The notes below the pieces were generated by a model. The model was not told the origin of the DNA. It made no database searches and saw only the letters and a list, made by a program, of their open reading frames with translations. The position numbers were made by a program, and so were the translations under genes. Shown piece after piece: positions 33,936-42,524 of a stretch of 64,000 nucleotides of DNA. The stretch covers positions 1,479,501 to 1,543,500 of the forward strand of contig NZ_FXYE01000002.1 in the NCBI RefSeq assembly GCF_900184935.1, written 5' to 3'. Positions within the stretch are counted from its first letter, which is position 1; every line of letters starts with the position of its first letter. The DNA is from Actibacterium lipolyticum (lineage in GTDB: Bacteria; Pseudomonadota; Alphaproteobacteria; Rhodobacterales; Rhodobacteraceae).

Positions 33936-34703
33936 TCAACTCTCGAAACAGGATGCGCGGCCATCCGCCTTAATCGTTGCCGCCCCATCTTGCACCCGCG
34001 CGGCGTGCTTTTGAAGCCATGGCGGCAAACGCGCAGCGTTGCGTTCTTTGGGATTCGGCAGAACAACTGCCAGCCGCGCTCCCTGTGCCGGGGTCAAATC
34101 GGCAGCGGAAACACCGAAATAGTGCTGCGCCGCGGCTTCGACGCCGAACACGCCTTCACCGAATTCCGCGATATTCAGGTAAACTTCGATGATCCGGCGT
34201 TTAGGCCAGATGGCTTCGACCGCGGGGGTCAGCAAAGCCTCTGTCGCTTTGCGCATCCAACTGCGGCCCTGCCACAGGAACACGTTCTTTACAGTCTGCT
34301 GCGAAATGGTCGAGGCCCCGCGCTGCCCCCCATCTTCGATGGCGTCCCGTATCGCGGACATATCAAAGCCCCAGTGGCCGCAAAAATCAGCGTCTTCGGC
34401 GGCAACAACGGCCCGTACAGCCGATGGCGCGATGTCTTCGATGGCGACCCGATCCCATTCGACACCGCCCAAACGGCGCGATTCTGACCAGATCGTGTGG
34501 GTTGTCGGCGGGCCGGCAAAGCGGAAGACAATGATCAGCAAGGCAAAGAATGCCACCACGCCCAAGATCGCGCGTACAGCATAACGACGCACCCGACGGC
34601 CCATGCTTACGCTGGGCTTTGCCGGTTTCTTCTTGCTCGTTGGTTTCTTTTTCGCTGCCTTTGCCACGGGTCTTGATTGCCCTTTCCGCACGGCCAAGGT
34701 CAA
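33936..34703 (-). CDS. mtgA: Monofunctional peptidoglycan glycosyltransferase MtgA
   Basis: A membrane-anchored GT51 enzyme that polymerises glycan strands from lipid II. The N-terminus is very basic (KKKPTSKKKPAK), followed by one membrane anchor (AILGVVAFFALLIIVFRFA). The GT51 motifs are seen: VAAEDADFCGHWGFD with the catalytic glutamate, GASTISQQTVKNVFL, RKATEALLTPAVEAIWPKRRIIEVYLNIAEFG, and AARLAVVLPNP-like LTPAQGARLAVVLPNPKERN. The start is uncertain: TTG at 34703, with GTG at 34691 or 34667 also possible, and none has a good ribosome site. The product is 255 aa from the TTG. Confidence 0.92.
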   Translation of the reverse strand: MTLAVRKGQSRPVAKAAKKKPTSKKKPAKPSVSMGRRVRRYAVRAILGVVAFFALLIIVFRFAGPPTTHTIWSESRRLGGVEWDRVAIEDIAPSAVRAVVAAEDADFCGHWGFDMSAIRDAIEDGGQRGASTISQQTVKNVFLWQGRSWMRKATEALLTPAVEAIWPKRRIIEVYLNIAEFGEGVFGVEAAAQHYFGVSAADLTPAQGARLAVVLPNPKERNAARLPPWLQKHAARVQDGAATIKADGRASCFES

Positions 34704-34777
34704 GCATGTTGATCCGGATCAAGGCCCCTGCGCACCGCTTCGGCAAAGTGAACCCACCATCAAAGGAGGGCCACCTG

Positions 34778-35287
34778 ATGGAAACCAACACGCTTCCTCA
34801 TTGCGACACCAGCGAAAATACGACCAATTGTTGCCCGAAATTCAACCCGGATGGGTGGGACGGGCAAAAGCTTCATTTTGACAAAAAGCCGTTCGTTCGT
34901 GCCACGACGAAATCGGTCATGCATGTGCCGGTGAACATGGGAAAAGTCTTCACCCGCGTGCAAAAGCATATGGAAGAAGCTGACGCCATCGACCCGAACA
35001 ATTACATCGTGCTAAGCCGCGATCTTTCTTCGTGGCAGGGTGAGCATTTGTTTTCATCGCCCGTCCGCGTCGAGAACGAAGAGAACATGACGCTTTCAGG
35101 TGACTTCGTGACAAAGGTGTTCGAAGGCCCCTACCGCAAAGCGAAAGACTGGTACGAGGAAATGAAAGACACCGTGCGTGCCAGCGGGTCAGAACCCGGC
35201 GAGGTCTGGTTCTTTTACACGACCTGTCCAAAATGCGCGAAAGCCTATGGCGAAAACTATGTTGTGGGCGTCGCCGAGGTGAAATGA
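34778..35287 (+). CDS. Conserved protein of unknown function with cysteine pairs
   Basis: A 169-aa protein I do not recognise as a named family. The start at 34778 has a clear AAAGGAGGG before it. The N-terminus has a cysteine-rich stretch (HCDTSENTTNCCPKF), and a CPKC motif lies near residue 153 (FFYTTCPKCAKAYG). The middle is hydrophilic with FVRATTKSVMHVPVNMGKVFTRVQKHMEEADA. No signal peptide or membrane segment is visible. A metal-binding or redox role is possible from the cysteines but not shown. It is convergent to gltB, with a shared terminator at its end. Confidence 0.72.
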   Translation: METNTLPHCDTSENTTNCCPKFNPDGWDGQKLHFDKKPFVRATTKSVMHVPVNMGKVFTRVQKHMEEADAIDPNNYIVLSRDLSSWQGEHLFSSPVRVENEENMTLSGDFVTKVFEGPYRKAKDWYEEMKDTVRASGSEPGEVWFFYTTCPKCAKAYGENYVVGVAEVK

Positions 35288-35314
35288 AAACGGCGGCCCC
35301 AGTGGCCGCCGTTT
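35288..35314. terminator. Bidirectional terminator between 34778-35287 gene and gltB
   Basis: AAACGGCGGCC (35288-35298) pairs perfectly with GGCCGCCGTTT (35304-35314). T-runs lie on one side and A-runs on the other. It suits termination in both directions, at the tail-to-tail junction with gltB. Confidence 0.85.
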
Positions 35315-35320
35315 CGTTTC

Positions 35321-38300
35321 TTATTCCGCTGGAACAGCCGTGCTTTCCAAGCTGAGCGGATGTTTCAGGTGAACCAGCATTTCCTTCGGGCAAACCTGAA
35401 GGAAATTGCCGCGTTCCAGATCCCAATGCTGAAGAATATCAGCGGCCTTGCGGCTGTTGGTTTCCGCCAAGTGGCGTTCGATCAGGCCCTTAAGCTGCTC
35501 TTCCCAGTGGTCCACGGTTACGGGGCAGGTTACCAGCGTTTCCATGTTCATCATGCTCTCGCACGCGCCGTCGGGGTTATAGAGGTACGCCATACCACCC
35601 GTCATACCCGCGCCGAAGTTGGCACCGATGGACCCAAGGATAATGGCAAGGCCGCCGGTCATATATTCACAACCGTTGGAGCCACAGCCTTCGATCACCA
35701 CAGTCGCGCCCGAGTTACGCACAGCGAAACGTTCGCCCGCGCGGCCAGCCGCAAACAGGTAACCGTCGGTCGCACCATACAGAACCGTGTTGCCGATGAT
35801 CGTGTTTTCAGACGCAACCAGCGGGCTGGCCATCGGAGGACGCACCACAATGGTACCGCCCGAAAGGCCCTTACCGACATAGTCGTTGGCGTCGCCCGAT
35901 ACTTCGATCTTCAGCCCCGGTGCGGCGAACGCACCCAGCGCCTGACCCGCAGAACCGGTCAGCTTTACCGTCAGGTGGTCGGGTTGCAGGTTGTTGCGCA
36001 TCCCGAAGTTCTTGACGATGTGGCTGGACGTGCGCGTGCCGATGGAACGCAGCGTGTTCTGCACCGCATAGGAAAGCTGCATCTTTTCACCGTCGTTCAG
36101 GAAGCGCGCGGCATCCTTGACGATTTCAGCATCCAGCGTATCGGGCACAGCGTTGCGTGGCTTGTTGCGGTCGTAAACGATCTTGTTCGCGCCATCGACC
36201 GTGATCAGAAGCGGGTTCAGATCAAGATCGTCCAGATGCGCGGACCCGCGGCTGACCTGGCTAAGCAGATCGGCACGGCCAATCACCTCGTCCAAGGAAC
36301 GTGCGCCGATAGAGGCAAGGATTTCACGCACCTCTTGGGCATAGAACGTAATCAGGTTCACAACCTTGTCGGCGTTGCCGGTGAACTTTTCACGCAGGCG
36401 TTCGTCTTGCGTACAGACGCCAACCGGGCAGGTGTTCGACTGGCACTGACGCACCATGATACAGCCCATCGCGATCAGCGCGGCGGTGCCGATGCCGTAT
36501 TCTTCGGCACCCATCATTGCCGCCATGACGATGTCACGACCCGTGCGCAGGCCACCATCGGTGCGCAGCGTCACGCGTTCGCGCAGGTTGTTCATAGCCA
36601 GAACCTGATGCGCCTCTGTCAGGCCCATCTCCCACGGAAGACCCGCGTATTTGATCGAGGTCGCAGGCGAAGCACCCGTGCCGCCGTTGTGGCCCGAAAT
36701 CAGAATGATATCGGCCTTGGCCTTCGCAACACCTGCTGCAATCGTGCCGACACCGGACGATGCAACCAGCTTTACCGTCACTTTACAGCGCGGGTTGATC
36801 TGTTTCAGGTCATAGATCAGCTGAGCAAGGTCTTCGATCGAATAGATGTCGTGGTGCGGCGGAGGCGAAATCAGCGTCACGCCCTTGGTCGAATGCCGCA
36901 GCTTGGCGATCAGGTCAGTAACCTTCATCCCCGGAAGCTGGCCACCCTCGCCCGGTTTCGCACCCTGTGCGACCTTGATTTCAAGCTCTTCACAGTGAAG
37001 CAGGTATTCGGCGGTTACACCGAAACGACCCGAAGCCACCTGTTTGATCTTGGCGGACGCGTTATCGCCATTGGGTTCCGGCGTGAAGTCATCGGGGCTT
37101 TCGCCGCCTTCACCCGAATCCGACTTGGCGCCGATGCGGTTCATCGCGATGGACAGCGTACGGTGTGCTTCGGGCGACAGGGCGCCCAGCGACATGCCCG
37201 GCGTCACGAAACGCTTGCGGATAGAGGTGATCGATTCAACCTCTTCCAGCGGGATCGCTTTGCCGATTGCTTTGATGTCCAACAAGTCACGCAGGTGGAT
37301 CGGAGGGTTCGCCCGCATCGCGGCCGAGAACTTTTTCCACATCTCGTAAGACGACCGGTCACAGGCTGCTTGCAGCATGTGCATGGTCTGCGCTTCCCAC
37401 GCGTGCTTTTCACCGGAACGGCGCGCTTTATAGAAGCCACCGATCGGCAACACGTCAGAGCCGCCTTTCCAGCCGCGTGCGTGCACCTCTTCCAGCTTGC
37501 GCTGGATGCCGCTGACACCGATGCCGGAAATGCGGGAATGCATACCGGGGAAGTATTCAGCACACATCGCACGGGACAGACCGACAGCTTCGAAGTTCAG
37601 ACCACCGCGATAGGACGAAATGACCGAAATACCCATCTTGGCCATGATCTTCAGCAGGCCAGCATCCACCGCCGCGCGGTACCGCTGAACGGCTTCGTTC
37701 AGGGAGCAATCCAGCAGGCCGCGTTCGATACGGTCGGCAAGGCTGTCTTCGGCCAGATAGGCGTTTACGATGGTCGCGCCACAGCCGATCAGAACCGCAA
37801 AGTAATGCGGGTCGATACATTCGGCAGAACGCACGCCAACAGAACAGAACGTCCGCAGGCCCTTGCGCGTCAGCCAGCTGTGAACGGCGCTGGTGGCAAG
37901 GATCATCGGCATGGCGACCTTGTCCGGCCCCTGATGCTGATCCGTCAGAACGATGTGGCCACCACCCGAACGAACGGCATCTTCGGCTTCGGCACGGATG
38001 CGGGCCAGACCTTGGCGCAGCGCGTCCTGACCACCGCCAGCGGCGAAGGTACAGTCGATTTCAACCATCGGCGCGTTGAATTCGCCAACCATTGCGTCGA
38101 ACTGAGCGTTGCCAACAAATGGGCTGTCCAGCACCAGAATTTCCGTCTGGCTGCTGTCTTGGTCCAGCACGTTCTTCAGGTTGCCGAACCGTGTCTTCAG
38201 GCTCATCACGCGGAATTCGCGCAACGAGTCGATGGGCGGGTTCGTCACCTGGCTAAAGTTCTGGCGGAAGAAATGGCTTAGCGGGCGGTACTTTTCAGAA

Positions 38301-39859
38301 AGCACAGCCGATGGCGTGTCATCGCCCATCGAAGCAATCGCTTCTTTCGCGTCCTCGGCCATAGGGGCAAGGATTTGTTCCAGCTCTTCGATGGAATAAC
38401 CAGCCGCGATCTGACGCTTGCGCAGTTCAGCACCCGCGAAAGTCGGCTTTTCGGTAACGTCGGCCAGAACGCTGTCCAGTTCGGTGATCTTACCGACCCA
38501 CTCGCCGAAGGGCTGTGCCTCGGCCAGTTTGTCTTTCAGTTCGCGATCGTGGAACAGAACGCCTTCTTTCGTGTCCACGGCGATCATCTGACCAGGGCCA
38601 AGCGCGCCTTTTTCACGAACGGTTGCTTCGTCTGTCGGGACCATGCCGGCTTCGGAACCGGCGATCATCAGGCCATCACCCGTCACGACGTAACGCATTG
38701 GGCGCAGGCCATTCCGGTCAAGTCCCGCGCAGACCCAGCGGCCATCCGTCATCGCCAACGCAGCGGGGCCATCCCATGGCTCCATCACGCTGTTGCAATA
38801 GGAATACATGTCGCGCCACGTTTCGGGCAGCTCTACAGCCTGCTTGGACCAGCTTTCGGGCACCAGCATTGTCTTGGCCATCGGCGCATCACGACCGGCG
38901 CGCACCAACACTTCGAACACAGCGTCCAGCGCGGCAGAGTCAGAAGACCCCTGTGGAACAACCGGTTTGATGTCATCCGCCAGATCGCCAAACGCGGACG
39001 ATGTCATGCGGATTTCGTGGCTTTTCATCCAGTTCAGGTTGCCCTTCAGCGTGTTAATCTCGCCGTTGTGGGCCAACATTCGGAACGGCTGAGCCAACCA
39101 CCACTGTGGGAACGTGTTCGTGGAATACCGCTGGTGATAGATGGCGAACGCGGATTCGAAACGCTCGTCCTTCAGGTCGGGATAGAATTCCGCAACCTGT
39201 TCGGCCAGCATCATGCCTTTGTAGATGATCGAACGGCAGGACAGCGAACAGATGTACAGCGACCCAACGCCAGCCGCAGCCGCCGCTTTTTCGATCCGAC
39301 GGCGGATAACATAAAGCTCACGCTCGAATGTTTCTTCGTCCACGCCCTTGGAGTTGGAGATCAGGATCTGCTCAATCTCGGGGCGGGTTGCGTTGGCTTT
39401 TTCGCCCAGACACTCCACCTCGACCGGCACGTGGCGCCAGCCGTAGATGTAATAGCCCATGCGCAGCACTTCGGATTCAACGATCGTGCGGCATGTTTCC
39501 TGAGCGCCGAAATCAGTACGCGGCAGGAACACCTGACCAACGGCGACCAGCTGATCGGCGTGGGGTTCGTGGCCTGTGCGACGAATTTGGTCGTAAAAGA
39601 ACGGAACCGGGATCTGAACGTGAATACCCGCGCCGTCGCCGGTTTTACCGTCGGCATCCACAGCACCACGGTGCCAGATCGCCTTTAGCGCGCTGATGCC
39701 GTTTTCAACGACTTTGCGGCTTGGCTTACCATCAACCGAAACAACAAGCCCCACGCCGCAGGACGAATGTTCGTCCTCTTCGCGGTACAGGCCGTTTTCG
39801 GACATGAACTTGCGCTTGGCCTCTTCGGCGGCCACCCATTCGGCGTCATATTTGGTCAT
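35321..39859 (-). CDS. gltB: Glutamate synthase (NADPH), large subunit
   Basis: Glutamine:2-oxoglutarate amidotransferase, alpha chain, the ammonia-assimilating enzyme that makes two glutamates. It is 1512 aa from the ATG at 39859, which has GAGGAG before it. The pro-enzyme has a short leader before the N-terminal nucleophile C34 in HSSCGVG. The central FMN barrel part contains HNGGTGASPATSIKYAGLPWEMGLTEAHQVLAMNNLRERV, and a 3Fe-4S motif is in CIMVRQCQSNTCPVGVCTQDERL. The C-terminal GXGXG repeats (GGLAIILGSIGANFGAGMTGG) complete the protein. gltD lies upstream on the same strand. Confidence 0.97.
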   Translation of the reverse strand: MTKYDAEWVAAEEAKRKFMSENGLYREEDEHSSCGVGLVVSVDGKPSRKVVENGISALKAIWHRGAVDADGKTGDGAGIHVQIPVPFFYDQIRRTGHEPHADQLVAVGQVFLPRTDFGAQETCRTIVESEVLRMGYYIYGWRHVPVEVECLGEKANATRPEIEQILISNSKGVDEETFERELYVIRRRIEKAAAAAGVGSLYICSLSCRSIIYKGMMLAEQVAEFYPDLKDERFESAFAIYHQRYSTNTFPQWWLAQPFRMLAHNGEINTLKGNLNWMKSHEIRMTSSAFGDLADDIKPVVPQGSSDSAALDAVFEVLVRAGRDAPMAKTMLVPESWSKQAVELPETWRDMYSYCNSVMEPWDGPAALAMTDGRWVCAGLDRNGLRPMRYVVTGDGLMIAGSEAGMVPTDEATVREKGALGPGQMIAVDTKEGVLFHDRELKDKLAEAQPFGEWVGKITELDSVLADVTEKPTFAGAELRKRQIAAGYSIEELEQILAPMAEDAKEAIASMGDDTPSAVLSEKYRPLSHFFRQNFSQVTNPPIDSLREFRVMSLKTRFGNLKNVLDQDSSQTEILVLDSPFVGNAQFDAMVGEFNAPMVEIDCTFAAGGGQDALRQGLARIRAEAEDAVRSGGGHIVLTDQHQGPDKVAMPMILATSAVHSWLTRKGLRTFCSVGVRSAECIDPHYFAVLIGCGATIVNAYLAEDSLADRIERGLLDCSLNEAVQRYRAAVDAGLLKIMAKMGISVISSYRGGLNFEAVGLSRAMCAEYFPGMHSRISGIGVSGIQRKLEEVHARGWKGGSDVLPIGGFYKARRSGEKHAWEAQTMHMLQAACDRSSYEMWKKFSAAMRANPPIHLRDLLDIKAIGKAIPLEEVESITSIRKRFVTPGMSLGALSPEAHRTLSIAMNRIGAKSDSGEGGESPDDFTPEPNGDNASAKIKQVASGRFGVTAEYLLHCEELEIKVAQGAKPGEGGQLPGMKVTDLIAKLRHSTKGVTLISPPPHHDIYSIEDLAQLIYDLKQINPRCKVTVKLVASSGVGTIAAGVAKAKADIILISGHNGGTGASPATSIKYAGLPWEMGLTEAHQVLAMNNLRERVTLRTDGGLRTGRDIVMAAMMGAEEYGIGTAALIAMGCIMVRQCQSNTCPVGVCTQDERLREKFTGNADKVVNLITFYAQEVREILASIGARSLDEVIGRADLLSQVSRGSAHLDDLDLNPLLITVDGANKIVYDRNKPRNAVPDTLDAEIVKDAARFLNDGEKMQLSYAVQNTLRSIGTRTSSHIVKNFGMRNNLQPDHLTVKLTGSAGQALGAFAAPGLKIEVSGDANDYVGKGLSGGTIVVRPPMASPLVASENTIIGNTVLYGATDGYLFAAGRAGERFAVRNSGATVVIEGCGSNGCEYMTGGLAIILGSIGANFGAGMTGGMAYLYNPDGACESMMNMETLVTCPVTVDHWEEQLKGLIERHLAETNSRKAADILQHWDLERGNFLQVCPKEMLVHLKHPLSLESTAVPAE

Positions 39860-39870
39860 GGGTCTTCTCC

Positions 39871-40011
39871 TCATCCGCGCAGCGAAGCACCGGCGGGGCC
39901 GATGCTGTGTGTTGCGCTGTTCCATTCGTTGGCCGGAAATCCTTGCCGTGCGGAGGCACCGGCCAAATGGGCCGGGGCGATCCGTAGCAGGGCGAGGTGT
40001 CTTTCCGTCAT
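39871..40011 (-). CDS. Possible 46-aa ORF between gltD and gltB
   Basis: An ATG at 40011 opens a frame of 46 codons ending in TGA at 39871-39873. The TGA falls within TGAGGAG, immediately before the gltB ribosome site and start. The protein is MTERHLALLRIAPAHLAG... ending LRG, with no known motif. A stop so near the gltB start would couple translation of the two. The ribosome site for the ATG is poor, and the space could equally be a plain spacer. I keep it as a weak candidate. Confidence 0.2.
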   Translation of the reverse strand: MTERHLALLRIAPAHLAGASARQGFPANEWNSATHSIGPAGASLRG

Positions 40012-40063
40012 TGCTTGCGTTCCATTTGGTCAGCTTGCCCGGCGCACTGCGCCTGCCCGCTGG

Positions 40064-41497
40064 TTACTCTGCCGCGACCTGCGCGGGCTGAGCGAGGAAA
40101 TCCAAAATGCTGTCTGCCGCTTCGCGACCGTCGCGGATGGCCCAAACCACCAATGACGCACCGCGCACGATGTCACCCACGGCAAACACACCGGGAAGAG
40201 ACGTTTCATGCGTGCGGAAGTCAGCCTTGATCGTGCCCCAACGGGTCACTTCCAGCGCAGGCTCACCCCACAGGGTTGGCAGGTCTTCGGGTTCAAAACC
40301 AAGGGCTTTGACAACCAGATCGGCGCCTTCGGAATAATCCGCGCCTTCGATCACCTCGGGGCTTTGACGGCCGGATGCATCGGGTGCGCCAAGACGCATC
40401 TTTTGCACCATCACGCTTTCAACACGGTCACCGGTGAAGCCTTTGGGCGCCGAAAGCCAAACGAACTCTACGCCTTCTTCTTCGGCGTTTTGAACTTCGC
40501 GCTGGGAACCCGGCATGTTGGCCTTATCGCGGCGATACAGACACTTCACGCTGGTCGCGCCCTGACGGATCGCGGTGCGCACACAGTCCATCGCGGTGTC
40601 ACCACCGCCGATAACCACAACGCGTTTGCCTTCGGCGTTCAGCTCTCCGCTGTTGTATTCAGCGACATCGTCACCAAAGCTAACGCGGTTAGAGGCCGTC
40701 AGATAATCAATCGCCCGCACGATACCTTCGGCACCAGAGCCCGGCCCCTGAAGGTCACGCGTTTTGTAAACGCCAGCGGCAATCAGAACGGCGTTATGTT
40801 TGCTGCGGATGTCATCAAAACTGATGTCTTCACCAACGTTGCAGTTCAGAACGAACTTAACGCCCGACTTTTCAAGCTGTTCGATGCGGCGCATGACCAC
40901 GTCTTTTTCAAGCTTAAAGCCCGGAATACCATAGGTCAGCAAACCGCCGGCGCGGTCGTAACGGTCATATACGGTGACCTGAACACCCTGCTGGCGCAGC
41001 GCATCCGCCGCGGCCAAACCGCCAGGGCCGGCACCGATGATACCAACGGTTTCGGCGCGTTCGACCGATGGCGTCACAGGCTGAACCCAGCCGTTTTCCC
41101 ACGCCGTATCGGTGATGTATTTTTCGACCGACCCAATGGTCACAGTGCCATGGCCGGATTGTTCGATCACACAGTTCCCTTCGCACAGGCGATCCTGCGG
41201 GCAAATACGGCCGCAGATTTCAGGGAAGGTGTTTGTGGCCTGACTGATTTCATACGCCTCTTTCAGACGCCCTTCGGCGGTCAGGCGCAGCCAGTCTGGA
41301 ATGTTGTTGTGCAGGGGGCAATGCGATTGGCAATATGGCACACCACATTGCGAGCAGCGGCTTGCCTGCTCTTTCGCTTTCTCATCTGCGTATTCCGCAT
41401 AGATTTCGTGGAAATCATGCGCACGCAGATTGGGGGGACGCTTTTCAGGCATCTCCTTGGTCACGTCTACAAATTGGAGCATACGTTCCTTCGCCAT
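40064..41497 (-). CDS. gltD: Glutamate synthase, small subunit
   Basis: The beta chain that passes electrons from NADPH to GltB. The 477-aa length is standard. The N-terminal [4Fe-4S] region has CSQCGVPYCQSHCPLHNNIPDWL and later CGRICPQDRLCEGNC. The FAD-binding site is VGIIGAGPGGLAAADALRQQGVQVTVYDR, and the NADPH site is RVVVIGGGDTAMDCVRTAIRQGATSV. The ATG at 41497 has GGGAG before it. A 220-base upstream region shared with uppP has two copies of the GTCA-N7-TGAC palindrome, which may control both genes. gltB follows after about 200 bases. Confidence 0.97.
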   Translation of the reverse strand: MAKERMLQFVDVTKEMPEKRPPNLRAHDFHEIYAEYADEKAKEQASRCSQCGVPYCQSHCPLHNNIPDWLRLTAEGRLKEAYEISQATNTFPEICGRICPQDRLCEGNCVIEQSGHGTVTIGSVEKYITDTAWENGWVQPVTPSVERAETVGIIGAGPGGLAAADALRQQGVQVTVYDRYDRAGGLLTYGIPGFKLEKDVVMRRIEQLEKSGVKFVLNCNVGEDISFDDIRSKHNAVLIAAGVYKTRDLQGPGSGAEGIVRAIDYLTASNRVSFGDDVAEYNSGELNAEGKRVVVIGGGDTAMDCVRTAIRQGATSVKCLYRRDKANMPGSQREVQNAEEEGVEFVWLSAPKGFTGDRVESVMVQKMRLGAPDASGRQSPEVIEGADYSEGADLVVKALGFEPEDLPTLWGEPALEVTRWGTIKADFRTHETSLPGVFAVGDIVRGASLVVWAIRDGREAADSILDFLAQPAQVAAE

Positions 41498-41560
41498 CGC
41501 GAAATTCTCCCGATTTCCTTAGATCGCGCCTCTCTTACGGTGTCGGCGAAAGAAATAAAA

Positions 41561-41575
41561 GTCAGTTTGTATGAC
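41561..41575. promoter_or_regulatory. Candidate operator 3 (GTCA-N7-TGAC) upstream of gltD
   Basis: GTCAGTTTGTATGAC at 64-78 bases upstream of the gltD start has the same half-sites GTCA and TGAC at the same spacing as the petP/ilvE sites. It is flanked by AAA and by CTAATAG. Confidence 0.5.
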
Positions 41576-41635
41576 CTAATAGTAATTATTTTCGCGTGAG
41601 ACGCCCGAACATCAAGCGTTTTGGGTAAAATTTAT

Positions 41636-41650
41636 GTCAGCACTAGTGAC
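41636..41650. promoter_or_regulatory. Candidate operator 4 (GTCA-N7-TGAC) upstream of uppP
   Basis: GTCAGCACTAGTGAC, preceded by TTTAT, copies the flank and first half of the site at 25093. Its centre is 75 bases from the site at 41561 and it lies 68 bases before the uppP start. Confidence 0.6.
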
Positions 41651-41717
41651 CCTTTTACGCACTTTCCACTTAGAATCATTAGTTTAGGATGGCGGAAAAT
41701 AATCGGGCTGGTTTCGT

Positions 41718-42521
41718 ATGTCTCTTTACTATCTCCTAATTGTCGCAGTTATCCAAGGCGTTACGGAATTCTTACCAGTCTCGTCCTCGGGGCACCTGAT
41801 TCTTCTTCCCAGCCTAACGGGCCACGAAGACCAAGGTCAGGTGATCGACGTGGCGGTGCATGTCGGCACGCTTTTCGCCGTCATACTTTATTTCAGGCAG
41901 GACGTTGCCAGCGCATTTGGCGGCTTGCTGCGCCTGATACGCGGGAAAATCGACACCGATGGCGCGCGGCTGGCGTTCTTGTTGATCGTCGCCACCATCC
42001 CGGTGATTCTGTGCGGGCTATTGCTAAAACTCAGCGGGCTGGATGATGCGATGCGGTCGATCAAGGTGATCGGCTGGACGATGCTGATTTTCGGGCTGTT
42101 CCTTTACTGGACCGACCAGAAAGGCCCAACAACGCTGAAAGCCGAAGACTGGTCGCTGCGCCACGCGATTATTATGGGGCTGTGGCAGGCGGTTGCGCTG
42201 ATCCCCGGCACGTCACGTTCGGGCATCACCATCTCTGGCGCGCGTCAGCTGGGGTATAAGCGCGAAGATGGCGCAAAGATCGCAATGCTGATGTCGATTC
42301 CCACGATCATTGCATCAGGCACCCTGTTGGGCGCAGAGGTTGCAATGACAGCCGATGCCGCAGCCGCGCGGGATGGCGCGATTGCGGCTGTGTTTGCCTT
42401 TGGCTCGGCGCTGGTGGCCTTGACGTTGATGATGCGCCTGCTGCGGTCGACCAGCTTCACGCCCTATGTGATCTATCGTGTGATCCTGGGCGTGGTGCTG
42501 TTGTTCATCGCTTACAGCTAA
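41718..42521 (+). CDS. uppP: Undecaprenyl-diphosphatase UppP (BacA)
   Basis: An inner-membrane enzyme that dephosphorylates undecaprenyl diphosphate to recycle the lipid carrier for peptidoglycan and O-antigen. The 267-aa protein has eight hydrophobic segments. The catalytic motifs are VTEFLPVSSSGHL (residues of about 15-27, with E17 and the serines) and PGTSRSGITISGARQLG (near residue 160). The start at 41718 is the only ATG that gives the family N-terminus. It is divergent from gltD and convergent with the NDUFA9-like gene. Confidence 0.96.
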   Translation: MSLYYLLIVAVIQGVTEFLPVSSSGHLILLPSLTGHEDQGQVIDVAVHVGTLFAVILYFRQDVASAFGGLLRLIRGKIDTDGARLAFLLIVATIPVILCGLLLKLSGLDDAMRSIKVIGWTMLIFGLFLYWTDQKGPTTLKAEDWSLRHAIIMGLWQAVALIPGTSRSGITISGARQLGYKREDGAKIAMLMSIPTIIASGTLLGAEVAMTADAAAARDGAIAAVFAFGSALVALTLMMRLLRSTSFTPYVIYRVILGVVLLFIAYS

Positions 42522-42524
42522 GGC

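Noticed and set aside
35360-38281. Very long open frame (973 codons) on the plus strand opposite gltB
   Set aside because: It is the antisense shadow of the GC-rich gltB gene; gltB has all family motifs and the antisense protein has no recognisable domain.
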